A stretch of 64,000 bases of DNA, from positions 1,321,534 to 1,385,533 of the forward strand of contig NZ_LT575483.1 of assembly GCF_900086705.1 (NCBI RefSeq), in the 5' to 3' direction. Position numbers and translations under genes: made by a program. The notes below the pieces were generated by a model. It saw only the letters and a list, made by a program, of their open reading frames with translations. It was not told the DNA's origin and ran no database searches. This DNA is from Massilibacillus massiliensis. GTDB taxonomy: Bacteria; Bacillota; Negativicutes; FLKF01. This document shows, piece after piece, positions 36,568 to 45,855 of the stretch (its first letter is position 1; each line of letters begins with the position of its first letter).

Positions 36568-37181
36568 TTCATCACCTTCCAAAAATATGCGCTGCAACAT
36601 AAACAAGCTGTACATTCCAACCGGAATGTCTGTATCCATGTAACAGCTACTTTTCGTTTTTTGTTTAAATCATTGCTAAAATTAATTGATATTTTCCATT
36701 TAGGCCCTCTTTCGTATTACACTTGTTCCAAATACATGACTTTTTTGCATCATGTACAGGAATGCCAGATGATGAGCAAAGCAAAAATATAAAACAATGT
36801 CTTACCCCACTTATTTTTAGTTATCAAAGATAAAAACACCTCGTTTCTTTAGTTATTAAGGATAAAATTTATTTTGTCTTTATATTATTTTGTCATTTCT
36901 AGCCATGTTATTATATTATTCGAAAACAAGATTGTCAAATTTTTGTATTATCTATATAAAATGTCTACAATACATATTTTTTCAATAAGCAGTCAGAAAC
37001 GTATTTCCCCGGAAAAGGCCGTCCTGAAAATCAAAATGAGGATGCCGCCATCTTATGCAACACCCCCATCACTAAGGCAATACATACCGAAACCGCTATG
37101 TATCACACGCAATTTATTTCATATTTTCTTCAAGCAAAAAAACTGTAAACTACATAAAAATTTTGTAACATCAAATAGAAA
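36568..37181. other. AT-rich spacer between chemoreceptor and sugar cluster
   Basis: About 610 bases without a supported gene. It contains a short inverted repeat ACATTCC/GGAATGT at 36612-36629 within the chemoreceptor leader, an imperfect direct repeat (AGTTATCAAAGATAAAA and AGTTATTAAGGATAAAA) around 36820-36870, and a 24-base motif at 36998-37021 that recurs at 56119. The remainder shows nothing recognisable. Confidence 0.55.
36998..37021. repeat. Short repeat shared with 56119-56142
   Basis: A 24-base segment beginning AACGTATTT and ending CCGGAAAAGGCCG is 22/24 identical to 56119-56142. Both are in gene-free DNA. Nature unknown. Confidence 0.5.
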
Positions 37182-38552
37182 CTAATTCACCGCATGTAGT
37201 CTTTCTAATTCAACACGTACTTCAGACACTTTTTCTTCATTAAGATCGTACTTTGTGAGAAACCAATAGCTTACAAAATGACAAAGCGCAGGTAAAACGG
37301 CTACGATTGTTATGATTCCCATTCCGATTTCAGCGTTAATTTGTACACCCGCATGATAATTCACGTAAGAAAGGATACCACCAATCAATATTCCTACAAT
37401 CCCCATGGCAAATTTCTGTGAAAATAAGGCCAATGCCCCCAATACGCCAATCATTTTTTTATTGTATTTCAATTCGCAAAATTCTGCACAATCAGAAGGC
37501 AACGCCCAATAAACGATAATTCCTAATTCTCCAAAGAACGTTGAAATCACCAAACAACTTGCAGATAACAGATAATGCTCCGCCGAAAGGAATATAATCG
37601 GCAGCGCTGTGATACCTGCACCAATTGTAGCCACTTTAAGCATAGATAATTTATCAAAATAACCTTTTTTGATTAAAAACATTGCCACGATCGGTGCAAC
37701 AATTCCGGCAATCGAAAATGCCGATAACAAGCCAGTAAGAAAACCTTCATTTTGTTGTAAATAATATTTCGCATAATAAATTGCTGAACTTCCTTTGAAC
37801 GTAAATGCCATCTGTGTAAGTGCAAAGAAAATATAGAATGAACGCAAAGTCTTTGTTTTAAAAATCAATTTAATTTGTGAAATCAACGAATTATTTACGT
37901 TTGATTCAGTCTTCGGAACGCATGGTTTACTACGTTCTCTTGTCCCAAAAAAGCAGGTCAAGGTACAAACTGTCGCCAAAAGCGCAATGATGACCATTGC
38001 ATTTCTATACGCTTCAGCTTCATACGCTTTATCATACGTTGCAACAAACATCGGTACAACGACTGAACACAGTAAAAATGCAGATTTCGCCAATGGGAAT
38101 CGATACGAATTGATCGACAATCGCTCTGCCGGATCATCCGTCATTACGGTAAGGAGTCCCACATAAGGCACCACCGTAAAAGCATACATTAAGATGAGGA
38201 AAAGATACGTTACATATGCATACACCAGTTTTCCTGTTGCTGAAAAATCCGGTGCTAAGAAAACCAAAAAGCAAGATAATCCATAGGGAATCGCCATATA
38301 GAGCAAATACGGACGATAATGCCCATACTTCGTATTTGTATTATCAGCCATATGACCAATCACCGGATCAGAAAAAGCATCAAATAACCGTGCTACCAAA
38401 AATAACAATCCCATCGCACTTGCCGAAATACCAACAACATCCGTATAAAAATACGGTAAAAACATCATAGTCATACCAAAAAAAATATTTGCCGAAGAAT
38501 CACCTAAACCATAACAGATTTTTTCTCTCATACTGATTTTCTCTGTACTCAC
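37182..38552 (-). CDS. GPH-family (MelB-like) sugar:cation symporter
   Basis: Twelve-helix transporter of 456 aa. Near the N-terminus are the family markers YGLGDSSANIFFGMTMMFLPYFYTDV and the loop DAFSDPVIGHMADNTNTKYGHYRPYLL, typical of glycoside-pentoside-hexuronide:cation symporters. It is the last gene of the isomerase-transketolase-kinase set and probably imports the sugar they use. The start is a GTG preceded by GGGGG. Substrate is inference from context. Confidence 0.88.
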   Translation of the reverse strand: MSTEKISMREKICYGLGDSSANIFFGMTMMFLPYFYTDVVGISASAMGLLFLVARLFDAFSDPVIGHMADNTNTKYGHYRPYLLYMAIPYGLSCFLVFLAPDFSATGKLVYAYVTYLFLILMYAFTVVPYVGLLTVMTDDPAERLSINSYRFPLAKSAFLLCSVVVPMFVATYDKAYEAEAYRNAMVIIALLATVCTLTCFFGTRERSKPCVPKTESNVNNSLISQIKLIFKTKTLRSFYIFFALTQMAFTFKGSSAIYYAKYYLQQNEGFLTGLLSAFSIAGIVAPIVAMFLIKKGYFDKLSMLKVATIGAGITALPIIFLSAEHYLLSASCLVISTFFGELGIIVYWALPSDCAEFCELKYNKKMIGVLGALALFSQKFAMGIVGILIGGILSYVNYHAGVQINAEIGMGIITIVAVLPALCHFVSYWFLTKYDLNEEKVSEVRVELERLHAVN

Positions 38553-38567
38553 GCTAAGTTTCCCCCT

Positions 38568-40064
38568 TTAATTTTCATGATAATGTACGGTTTGTCTTAC
38601 AGCACCGCGCCATCCTAAATATAAGCTTGTCCTTTTTTCTTCCTGCATTTTAGGAATATACGTTTTTCTCTGAATTGTCTGAAAAATATCATCAATATGA
38701 TAGAATCCTAAGGCAATACCTGCAGCGTAGGCCACACCTGATGCCGAAAGCTCTTCTATTTCCGGCACTTCTACCGGCAGATTTAAAATATCGCTCTGAA
38801 AACTCATTAAATATTTATTTTTTGTAGGTCCGCCGTCCACTCTTAATGACTGAATCACTACGCCTGCTTCCTCTTGCATAAGTTTCACGATATCGGCGAT
38901 CTGATAAACAATACTGTCCAGTGCAGCTCTGACAATTTCTTTTCTGCCAGTGACTCTGCTCATTCCCGTGATGATTCCCCTCGCTTCGCTATCCCAATAA
39001 GGAGCACCAAGTCCGGTAAATGCCGGCACAAAATATGTCTTATCAATCGGATTTGCTTCCTTCGCTAAATTTTCACTTTCCTCTGGTGAAGCAATGAGAC
39101 CCAAATCATCTTTCAACCAACTCAGCACTGCGCCCGTATAATTAATGTTGCCTTCCAATACATATTTGATTTCTCCATTCATGCGCCATGCAATCGATGT
39201 AACCAATCCGTTCTTACTGCGAATTTGCTTTCCACCTGTATTTAACATGACCGAGGAACCTGTCCCATACGTAGACTTAATTCCGCCAGCGTTAAGGCAA
39301 TGTTGTCCAAACAACGCCGCATGTGAATCCCCCATCACTGCATGAATCGGAATTGCAGTTGATAAGTAACCATCAAAATCCGTAGAACCATAGTAAGCAT
39401 TTGAATCACATACTTCTGGCAAGTTGTAGGTTTCAATCCCAAAGATATGACAGATCTCTTCATCCCAACATAAATCTGTAATATTAAACAACTGTGTTCT
39501 GGATGCATTTGAAAAATCGGTTTTAAAAGACTTGCCTCTGGTCAATGCATAGACCAGCCAGCTATCCATCGTCCCGCAACAAAGTTCACCTTTTTCAGAT
39601 TTTTCTTTTACGCCTGCCACATTTTCCATAATCCAAGCCAATTTCGCCGCAGAAAAATATGGTGATAGGTGAAGTCCCGTCGCCTTCCTTATTTTCACCG
39701 CCCACCCCTGCTCTTTGATTCTTTCACAGATTTTTTTACCCCGGGCACATTGCCAGACAATGGCCGGATAAACCGGCCTGCCTGTCTCTTTATCCCAAGC
39801 CATCACTGTTTCTCTTTGATTGCTGATACCTACGCCGATAATTTCATCTTGATGTATCTGCGCTTTTTCTACTACAAGTCGAACTGCGCTATACACATTC
39901 TTTAAGATTTCATCTGGATCATGCTCCACCCAGCCCATATCATCAATCATTTGCTTATGCAGGCAATCACAGCGCGCCAAAATTTTTCCGGTTTTATGAT
40001 AAATAAGAGCTTTGGTACCTTGCGTACTCTGATCAATACTCAATATATATTTTTTATCTGGCAT
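38568..40064 (-). CDS. FGGY-family carbohydrate kinase (glycerol kinase-like)
   Basis: Sugar kinase of 498 aa, with N-terminal phosphate motif SIDQSTQGTKALIY (about 8-21), GVGISNQRETVMAWD, and a C-terminal ATPase half with STYGTGSSVMLNTGG, APYWDSEARGIITG and RVDGGPTKNKYLMSFQSDIL. It resembles glycerol kinase, but it lies among a split transketolase and an isomerase, not glycerol genes. This suggests a ketose such as apulose as substrate. It is 41 bases after the transketolase C-terminal subunit. Confidence 0.88.
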   Translation of the reverse strand: MPDKKYILSIDQSTQGTKALIYHKTGKILARCDCLHKQMIDDMGWVEHDPDEILKNVYSAVRLVVEKAQIHQDEIIGVGISNQRETVMAWDKETGRPVYPAIVWQCARGKKICERIKEQGWAVKIRKATGLHLSPYFSAAKLAWIMENVAGVKEKSEKGELCCGTMDSWLVYALTRGKSFKTDFSNASRTQLFNITDLCWDEEICHIFGIETYNLPEVCDSNAYYGSTDFDGYLSTAIPIHAVMGDSHAALFGQHCLNAGGIKSTYGTGSSVMLNTGGKQIRSKNGLVTSIAWRMNGEIKYVLEGNINYTGAVLSWLKDDLGLIASPEESENLAKEANPIDKTYFVPAFTGLGAPYWDSEARGIITGMSRVTGRKEIVRAALDSIVYQIADIVKLMQEEAGVVIQSLRVDGGPTKNKYLMSFQSDILNLPVEVPEIEELSASGVAYAAGIALGFYHIDDIFQTIQRKTYIPKMQEEKRTSLYLGWRGAVRQTVHYHEN

Positions 40065-40105
40065 TTAAATTCACTCCTACAAGAAAGTTGCAGCTTACCT
40101 ATCAT

Positions 40106-41035
40106 TTACAACAAGGTTTTTACGGTGTTTACAATACCCGCCGCATTTAAATGGTAATGATCAAACACTTCTTGCGACTTACCTGTAATAACTGGCGTAT
40201 CCGGCAATGTCATGTTCACCACTTTAACGGGCGCATGTTCTGCAACAACCTGGCTGACCATAGAACCCAGACCACCAAACAGCGTATGTTCTTCAATCGT
40301 TACAATGGCCTTCGTTTCCTGTGCTGCCTTTATGATGGCTTTCGTATCCAGCGGTTTGACACAATACATATCTAAAACACGTACACCGATATTTTGTCTT
40401 TGCAGGATTTCAGCCGCATCTTTCGCCGCTTTCACCATTTCACCGCAAGCGATGATCGTCACATCATTCCCTTCAGTAACCGTAGTCGCCTGATTCAAGA
40501 CAAAAGGCACATGTTCCTCGGCATACACATCTTCTACTGCATTACGACCTACTCTGATATAAGCAGGCGCCGTATCCCGCAATAAAGCCTCGGTCAACTT
40601 TTCCGTTTGTAAACGATCACTTGGTAAGTACACACGCATATTCGGTATAGAAGCCATCGTTGCAATATCATTTGCCGAATGGTGTGTCATTCCTAAAGCA
40701 CCATAACTTATTCCACCGCTGATACCGATTAATTTTACATTCGTGTTAGAATAAGCAACATCTACTTTTGCCTGTTCCATACTCCGTGTGCTCAAAAAGC
40801 TAGCTGGAGAAGCAGCAAAAACTTTTTTCCCGCAGGAAGCCAATCCTGCGCTAATCGAAACAAGATTTTGTTCTGCGATACCGACCTCAATAAACTGCTC
40901 CGGTCTTTCCTTTGAAAAAGGCGCCAAAGAGCCGGATCCCTTAGAATCACTACATAAAACAACAATATCTTTATCCGTTTCAGATGCTTTTAACAGCACA
41001 TTGCATATGACTTGTTTATTGGCAATTTTATTCAT
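40106..41035 (-). CDS. Transketolase C-terminal subunit (split transketolase)
   Basis: Subunit of 309 aa holding the pyrimidine-binding and C-terminal domains: FIEVGIAEQNLVSISAGLAS supplies the cofactor-activating glutamate, GALGMTHHSANDIATMASIP is conserved, and the transketolase C domain follows (about 190-305). It overlaps the N-terminal subunit gene by 8 bases. Split transketolases often belong to special sugar routes rather than the pentose phosphate pathway; the apulose-4-phosphate transketolase AptAB is one example. Confidence 0.9.
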   Translation of the reverse strand: MNKIANKQVICNVLLKASETDKDIVVLCSDSKGSGSLAPFSKERPEQFIEVGIAEQNLVSISAGLASCGKKVFAASPASFLSTRSMEQAKVDVAYSNTNVKLIGISGGISYGALGMTHHSANDIATMASIPNMRVYLPSDRLQTEKLTEALLRDTAPAYIRVGRNAVEDVYAEEHVPFVLNQATTVTEGNDVTIIACGEMVKAAKDAAEILQRQNIGVRVLDMYCVKPLDTKAIIKAAQETKAIVTIEEHTLFGGLGSMVSQVVAEHAPVKVVNMTLPDTPVITGKSQEVFDHYHLNAAGIVNTVKTLL

Positions 41036-41846
41036 AGTCCGCTCTCCTTTGATCCAGTTCTTTTATTGCTTGTGCATATTCTTCATCTGTTGGAACCCGA
41101 TGATGCCAACCTGCCTGATTTTCCATAAACGAAACGCCGCAGCCTTTCGTCGTATTGGCAATAATTACAGTCGGTTTTCCTTTTGTAGATTTTGCTAATT
41201 CCACCGCATGATCAATCGCATCCATATCATTACCGGCAATCGAAAGCACATTCCAGCCAAAAGCTGCCCATCTTTCTTCCTGGCGATCCTGCGTCATCAC
41301 TTCTTCTGTCGTCCCCGAAATCTGCAAACGATTACGATCCACAAAAGCCGTCAAATGATCTAATTTATAATGACCGCCTGCCATAATCGCTTCCCAAACA
41401 GAGCCTTCAGCCATTTCCCCATCGCCCATAACAGCATAAACACGATAGGCTCTCTTATCCATTCGTCCGGCCAGCGCCATACCAACCGCTACCGAAAGCC
41501 CATGTCCCAAAGAACCTGTATTCATTTCTATACCGTTGATTTTATTATTTGGATGCCCAATATAAGTGGAACCAAACTGCGAATAGGTCAACAAATCTTC
41601 TTTCGGAAAATAGCCACGATCTGCAAGAATACAGTACAACGATTCTACCGAATGCCCTTTACTCAGCACAAAACGATCACGATCAGGGTCTTGCACTCGA
41701 TCAGGGCTTAAATTCAATTGTTTATAATACAAATTTACTAAGATATCCGTTACACTCATGTCTCCGCCAATATGACCTGTTTTCGCCCTATGGATCAAGG
41801 TTACAATATCTTTTCTGATATCACATGCTTTTACTTTCAAATTCAT
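41028..41846 (-). CDS. Transketolase N-terminal subunit (split transketolase)
   Basis: Thiamine-diphosphate-binding subunit of 272 aa: GHIGGDMSVTDILVNLYY, RDRFVLSKGHSVESLY, GSLGHGLSVAVGMA and the cofactor motif GDGEMAEGSVWEAIMAGGHYKLDHLTAFVDRN. The ATG at 41846 is one base after the isomerase stop and eight after GAGAGG, so translation is probably coupled. It transfers a two-carbon ketol group together with the next gene product. Confidence 0.9.
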   Translation of the reverse strand: MNLKVKACDIRKDIVTLIHRAKTGHIGGDMSVTDILVNLYYKQLNLSPDRVQDPDRDRFVLSKGHSVESLYCILADRGYFPKEDLLTYSQFGSTYIGHPNNKINGIEMNTGSLGHGLSVAVGMALAGRMDKRAYRVYAVMGDGEMAEGSVWEAIMAGGHYKLDHLTAFVDRNRLQISGTTEEVMTQDRQEERWAAFGWNVLSIAGNDMDAIDHAVELAKSTKGKPTVIIANTTKGCGVSFMENQAGWHHRVPTDEEYAQAIKELDQRRADYE

Positions 41847-41847
41847 A

Positions 41848-43251
41848 TCATTCACCTCTCAAATATGCTTTCACATCTTCCTCTATTGGATCATATAAGT
41901 CCGGTTGAATCCCTATATATTTACATGCTTCATATAAGATCGGCACCACATTTTTATGGATACCAACGCAATGATGGATATACGGCCCAGTGACATTTTT
42001 TTCTTCCAACCGTTTGATATTCTCAACTTCAATCCACAAATACGTTCCCATACATTTTGGTCCGTCGACACCTTTTGCATTGCCCAAAAGCATCGAATAT
42101 TCCCCATTATCTCCGTCAAATCTACATAACGTAAGTTCCCCATGTCTAGCCTCAGCTGTAATGCTGCCCGGATGCTCAAAGGCTAAAGGATATGTAAGTT
42201 TCGCTTTCTCTTTTGCCAGAGAAATTGGCCACGGTCCGCAATGCTGCAACAATTCACCATTTTCAATATCCGGATGACGAATCGTCCAATCGGCAAAAAA
42301 GGATCTCGTCTCATGCATGCCGGCAGCCTCCACGAGTAACGCTGTAATCGCACCATGAATGTCTGTTTCACAAACAACAGGAATGCCTTCCTCATTGATT
42401 AATGCATTGGCAGCACAAGGCATAATGCCAATTTCTTGTTGCAATGCATTCCAGCATTGAATTGCTGCCGCATTACAGCCATATTGATCAATTAGATTCC
42501 GCATTGCAACCTTCAGCTCGGCAACTTTCTCTACTTCATCTGCTTTGATACAAATTTCCATATGCGTTTTCATATACGCTACAGTTTCAGCAACTTTTTT
42601 CTGATCATTTTTTCTGACGTCTTCCATCGCCGCCGTCAACTCAACTAAAGGAATCGGTGAAAGCTGGATATTGAATTTCTCCAACAATTCTCCCTCATTA
42701 CACATCGTCGACCAAAAATCAAAAGGTCTTGTAGAAATCTGTAAAATACGCGTATTCCTAAAAGTTTTTACTACATTGCACACCGCCAAGAAATCTCTGA
42801 TGCCTCTCTCAAACACCGGATCTTCCAAACGACAATTCGTTAAATAGGTAAACATTACTCTAAACCTGCGCAATACCTTACCTGTCGCAAAAAGACCACA
42901 TTGGCTGTCTCTAAGCCTCACGCCATTCTCATCAGGTCTTTCATCCAAAGGCCCCCACAATAAAACAGGAACATTAAGCTCCTTTGCTAATCTCGCACAT
43001 TCATACTCTGTACCAAAGTTACAATGCGGCAAAAATAGTCCATCTATTTCTTGTTTTCTGAATTTTTCGCTTATTTTAATTCGGTCGGCATCATCGTACA
43101 ATAATCCCTCTTCGTTTATATCGGAAATATCAACAAACTCAATGCCCAATTCCTCGAGTCTTTTTGCCGTCAAATTCCGATAACGAATTGCATCCGGAGC
43201 ACTAAATATCGATCGTCTGGTAGGCGCAAAACCCAATTTAATCTTTCCCAT
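41848..43251 (-). CDS. L-fucose/L-arabinose isomerase-family protein
   Basis: Protein of 467 aa with an isomerase-type layout: N-terminal Rossmann-like halves (about 1-300) and a C-terminal beta domain. Candidate metal-site residues are in PVVCETDIHGAITALL (E and D) and the histidine of LLQHCGPWP. It is diverged from true FucI, which is longer. As first gene before transketolase, kinase and symporter it should convert the imported aldose to a ketose. ATG at 43251 is favoured by spacing from GGAG over the ATG at 43257. A palindrome lies 28-45 bases upstream. Confidence 0.82.
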   Translation of the reverse strand: MGKIKLGFAPTRRSIFSAPDAIRYRNLTAKRLEELGIEFVDISDINEEGLLYDDADRIKISEKFRKQEIDGLFLPHCNFGTEYECARLAKELNVPVLLWGPLDERPDENGVRLRDSQCGLFATGKVLRRFRVMFTYLTNCRLEDPVFERGIRDFLAVCNVVKTFRNTRILQISTRPFDFWSTMCNEGELLEKFNIQLSPIPLVELTAAMEDVRKNDQKKVAETVAYMKTHMEICIKADEVEKVAELKVAMRNLIDQYGCNAAAIQCWNALQQEIGIMPCAANALINEEGIPVVCETDIHGAITALLVEAAGMHETRSFFADWTIRHPDIENGELLQHCGPWPISLAKEKAKLTYPLAFEHPGSITAEARHGELTLCRFDGDNGEYSMLLGNAKGVDGPKCMGTYLWIEVENIKRLEEKNVTGPYIHHCVGIHKNVVPILYEACKYIGIQPDLYDPIEEDVKAYLRGE

Positions 43252-43278
43252 ATCCATCTCTCCAAAATTTAATTTTAA

Positions 43279-43296
43279 TTTAAAACATGTTTTAAA
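43279..43296. promoter_or_regulatory. Palindrome, candidate LacI-family operator
   Basis: TTTAAAACATGTTTTAAA is a perfect 18-base palindrome just upstream of the isomerase gene. LacI-family operators share the AAAAC-GTTTT form, though most have CG at the centre instead of CATG. The LacI protein encoded just upstream is the obvious candidate binder. Confidence 0.55.
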
Positions 43297-43360
43297 ATTT
43301 AATTAAATATTATCATCGTATTTTTAAATTGTCAATTTAATTTTAATTAAATCATAAATA

Positions 43361-43413
43361 AAAAATATGAGCTTCACCTCGCAATGACTATGCAAGATAA
43401 AGCTCATATTTTA
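43361..43413 (-). terminator. Terminator downstream of the LacI gene
   Basis: AATATGAGCTT (43364-43374) pairs with AAGCTCATATT (43400-43410); on the minus strand the stem is followed by a T run. It would end the LacI transcript after it has passed through the hairpin repeat. Confidence 0.75.
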
Positions 43414-43510
43414 TCAAATAACAGCTATTTAATTTTAAAACCCGACAAAATAAAACATTCGTAACGATTTAGAAATACCCAAATCCACTCCACTTATAAA
43501 CAAACACGAA

Positions 43511-43656
43511 GATAGGTTGCCGGTTGGTGAAAAGCGCTCAAATGCTAGGCGCAGCAGGGGGTTGCGAAGGAGTCGTACTTCCGTACGTCGACGAGCAGCA
43601 CCTTGCTGCAACAACGCAGATGAGTGCTTATCACCGACCCGCAGCCTATCTGTCCA
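43511..43656. repeat. 146-bp long-hairpin repeat, copy 2
   Basis: Begins GATAGGTTGCCGGTTGGTGA and ends with the complementary CACCGACCCGCAGCCTATC followed by TGTCCA. Arms of about 55 bases fold to an apical CGTAC/GTACG stem with loop TTCC. Arm segment GCAGCAGGG faces GCAGCAAGG. It lies five bases beyond the LacI stop codon. Confidence 0.9.
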
Positions 43657-43661
43657 TATAT

Positions 43662-44693
43662 TTACAAGTGTGATATCTTTTTCACACTATCACGTACCAT
43701 CAAAGTCGTCCCGATAGAAATCTTTCTAAAAGCTTCATCCATGTCCACATGATCAATCCGATGAATGATATGTTGCACAGCCGCATAGCCCAATGATCTC
43801 GTCGATACACGAACCGATGTCAATGCCGGTTCAAAAAAAAGACACATTGGTATATCATCAAATCCGATCAACGATACATCATCCGGCACCCGTATACCAT
43901 TCTGTTTAAACGCCTTTAATGCACCCAACGCTAGCAAATCATTGTCTGCAATTAATGCTGTAGGCAACTTCACATTGTTTTTTAACAAAATCTCCATATC
44001 ATTCAGTGCACCATCCAGTGTGGGTTCCACGAAAAAGACATAGTCTTTATGATAATTTAGATCCAACTTTTTCAACGCATAGCGATAGCCCCAAAAACGC
44101 TGATCAAAATTTTTAATTGAAAACGAACTTTTTAAATAGCCAATCTCACGATGTCCTTGTGCATGGAGATGTTTGACTGCCTGCCAGATCCCCTCCGCAT
44201 TATGGATCGTAACACGGTCAACCGCGCAATCCAATAAATCTCCATCCAATAAAAGGATTGGGATATCTACCTCTGAAAAAGACTGCAGATCTTCCTCGGT
44301 CATTTCCGTCCCCAAAATGATAATACCTTCCGGCTGGGCAGCCAATACCGGCTTAAGAATCGTATCCAGTTGATCTTTTCCATTACAATAAGTTAGCGCA
44401 ATTGTATAATCAAAAGCACGCGCTGCCGTCTCAACAGACTCTATTAACTCCGCAAAAAATTGTGTATCCGCGATGATCTTTCCATACCGTTTATAAACGA
44501 GAAAATTGAGCACACCTCTATTTTTATGCACCTTATTGACTGCAGTACCTGTATAATTTAACTTCTGTACCAGATCCATGACCTTTTGCTTCGTTTGGGG
44601 ATTGACACCTGGTCGATTATTTAACGCCAATGAAACCGTCGCAGAAGAAATACCGAGCTGCTCAGCTATATCTTTTATTGTAACATCCGCCAT
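43662..44693 (-). CDS. LacI-family transcriptional regulator of the sugar cluster
   Basis: Regulator of 343 aa: helix-turn-helix and hinge (about 3-60; VTIKDIAEQLGISSATVSLALNNRPGVNPQTKQKVMDLVQKLNY) and a periplasmic-binding-like sugar sensor (about 65-335; ALIADNDLLALGALKAFKQNG, PDDVSLIGFDDIPMC). ATG at 44693 is eight bases after GGAGG. It precedes the isomerase-transketolase-kinase-symporter set on the same strand and probably represses it until the sugar is bound. Confidence 0.9.
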   Translation of the reverse strand: MADVTIKDIAEQLGISSATVSLALNNRPGVNPQTKQKVMDLVQKLNYTGTAVNKVHKNRGVLNFLVYKRYGKIIADTQFFAELIESVETAARAFDYTIALTYCNGKDQLDTILKPVLAAQPEGIIILGTEMTEEDLQSFSEVDIPILLLDGDLLDCAVDRVTIHNAEGIWQAVKHLHAQGHREIGYLKSSFSIKNFDQRFWGYRYALKKLDLNYHKDYVFFVEPTLDGALNDMEILLKNNVKLPTALIADNDLLALGALKAFKQNGIRVPDDVSLIGFDDIPMCLFFEPALTSVRVSTRSLGYAAVQHIIHRIDHVDMDEAFRKISIGTTLMVRDSVKKISHL

Positions 44694-44811
44694 CCAATAC
44701 ACCTCCACAACTATTTTTGTCTTAAATCTATAAAAGTAGTCAGTACTTGCGCTTTGAAAACAAGCCCTGATTTTTGTGTTAAATCTCTATAAATAGAAAT
44801 AAATAAAGACT

Positions 44812-44826
44812 TTGAAAACGCTTCCA
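44812..44826. promoter_or_regulatory. cre-like site upstream of the LacI gene
   Basis: TTGAAAACGCTTCCA fits every position of the catabolite-responsive-element consensus WTGNAANCGNWNNCW. It lies about 120 bases upstream of the LacI start, so it could bind CcpA or the LacI protein itself. Confidence 0.65.
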
Positions 44827-45007
44827 AAGTCCCAGACTGTCGACAAAACAAAACATTTATATCGATAAAGTAGAAAACATCTACTCCGTTCAACTGATAA
44901 ACGATTCAACTACAATACTTAACCTATATACATTTTAATACTATCATAAAAAAAAATAAAATCAATCAAAATACGAAAGCATTTGACTCTTATCCTATAA
45001 ACAAAGC

Positions 45008-45050
45008 CTCCCCTAAAAGCAGTTCGATTCAACGATCTTTTTAAGGGGAG
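45008..45050 (-). terminator. Hairpin after rbsD, terminator-like
   Basis: CTCCCCT (45008-45014) pairs with AGGGGAG (45044-45050) around a long loop with further partial pairing. The T run after the stem on the minus strand is weak. Confidence 0.4.
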
Positions 45051-45105
45051 TGCTGTAAAATTACCTATTGAATTCTTCATTTAACAAACAATACTCAAAC
45101 AATAC

Positions 45106-45507
45106 TCAAACAACGAAAGCCACACCTGCACGTAAAATAATATTAGGATACGGCGTAAATTCCCCTGTACGAATAGCGAACTTCACCTTTGCAGATCTTT
45201 CTTTCAATTCAATATGCTCAATGAATTCGTGTTTTATATTCGGCATTTTATCATTTATGTACGCTAAAAGCGGTTTATTTTTTTCCTTTATTTCTTCTGC
45301 TACTGTATAAAATTCTATTACGGCTTCTTCTAGAACTGCATCTAAAGTTTGTTTAAATGTCGGCACCCCGCCACACAAAGCCAGGTCAACTACCGGTACA
45401 CCCTTTGGTACGGGCATCCCACCATCTCCAATCATGAAAATATCATTATGGCCAAGAGCAGCGATATACCCTGCCAATTGGGCATTTAGAATTCCAGATT
45501 TTTTCAT
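45106..45507 (-). CDS. rbsD: RbsD/FucU-family sugar mutarotase
   Basis: Small 133-aa pyranase/mutarotase that interconverts ring forms of a sugar. Family features include ILNAQLAGYIAALGHNDIFMIGDGGMPVP (catalytic His near residue 20), DLALCGGVPTF and the C-terminal RTGEFTPYPNIILRAGVAF. It stands alone between the LacI gene and a metal gene, on the same strand, and probably supplies the correct anomer for the sugar cluster. The symbol reflects family resemblance, not proof of ribose use. Confidence 0.88.
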   Translation of the reverse strand: MKKSGILNAQLAGYIAALGHNDIFMIGDGGMPVPKGVPVVDLALCGGVPTFKQTLDAVLEEAVIEFYTVAEEIKEKNKPLLAYINDKMPNIKHEFIEHIELKERSAKVKFAIRTGEFTPYPNIILRAGVAFVV

Positions 45508-45855
45508 AAAAACACCCCATTCTTTATGCTTTTTGCGTTTAACACCTTACCAACCACAGTAACGCACTTATCTTAACCTTATTGCAGAACTGGAATTACG
45601 ATATACAACAATATCTAGATAATTGCATCCAATATACACTCGCAAGCAAAAATGACATCAAAGGCACGTACGCAATATTTGATATTTTTAATTTTATGTA
45701 ATATATAAAAATTTTTAAATTTTGCTTACATTTATTATAATATTACATTTTAATTTTTTCAAGTTATTTTTAATTAAATTTTAAATTATTTTAATTAAAT
45801 CATGGTGATTCGTAATTAAAGCATACTTGTAGAAATGTTTTCATTCTTAATCGAG
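45508..45855. other. AT-rich spacer upstream of rbsD
   Basis: About 350 bases without a gene, very AT-rich, presumably the rbsD promoter. The 15-mer TTTTAATTAAATCAT at 45789-45803 also occurs at 43341-43355 upstream of the isomerase gene, perhaps as a shared regulatory site, though low complexity makes chance likely. Confidence 0.5.

Larger units (their letters stand above)
43252..43661. other. Spacer with isomerase promoter, terminator and hairpin repeat
   Basis: This 410-base region holds, right of the isomerase start, an 18-base palindrome (43279-43296), AT-rich promoter DNA, a minus-strand terminator (43361-43413) and a complete 146-base hairpin repeat (43511-43656) that abuts the stop codon of the LacI gene. 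No gene is seen. Confidence 0.75.
44694..45105. other. Spacer between LacI and RbsD genes
   Basis: About 410 bases with a perfect cre/LacI-type site at 44812-44826 in the LacI promoter region and a hairpin at 45008-45050 beyond the RbsD stop. The rest is AT-rich with no gene seen. Confidence 0.65.

Noticed and set aside
36874-37185. 103-codon plus-strand frame in the spacer before the sugar cluster
   Set aside because: AT-rich, without a ribosome site or family resemblance, and it includes the short 24-base repeat.
38568-40064. Glycerol utilisation operon (glpK)
   Set aside because: The kinase resembles glycerol kinase, but no glpF or glpD accompanies it; the neighbours are sugar isomerase and transketolase genes.
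44711-44893. 60-codon frame upstream of the LacI gene
   Set aside because: It covers the promoter and cre-like site and has no ribosome site or recognisable content.
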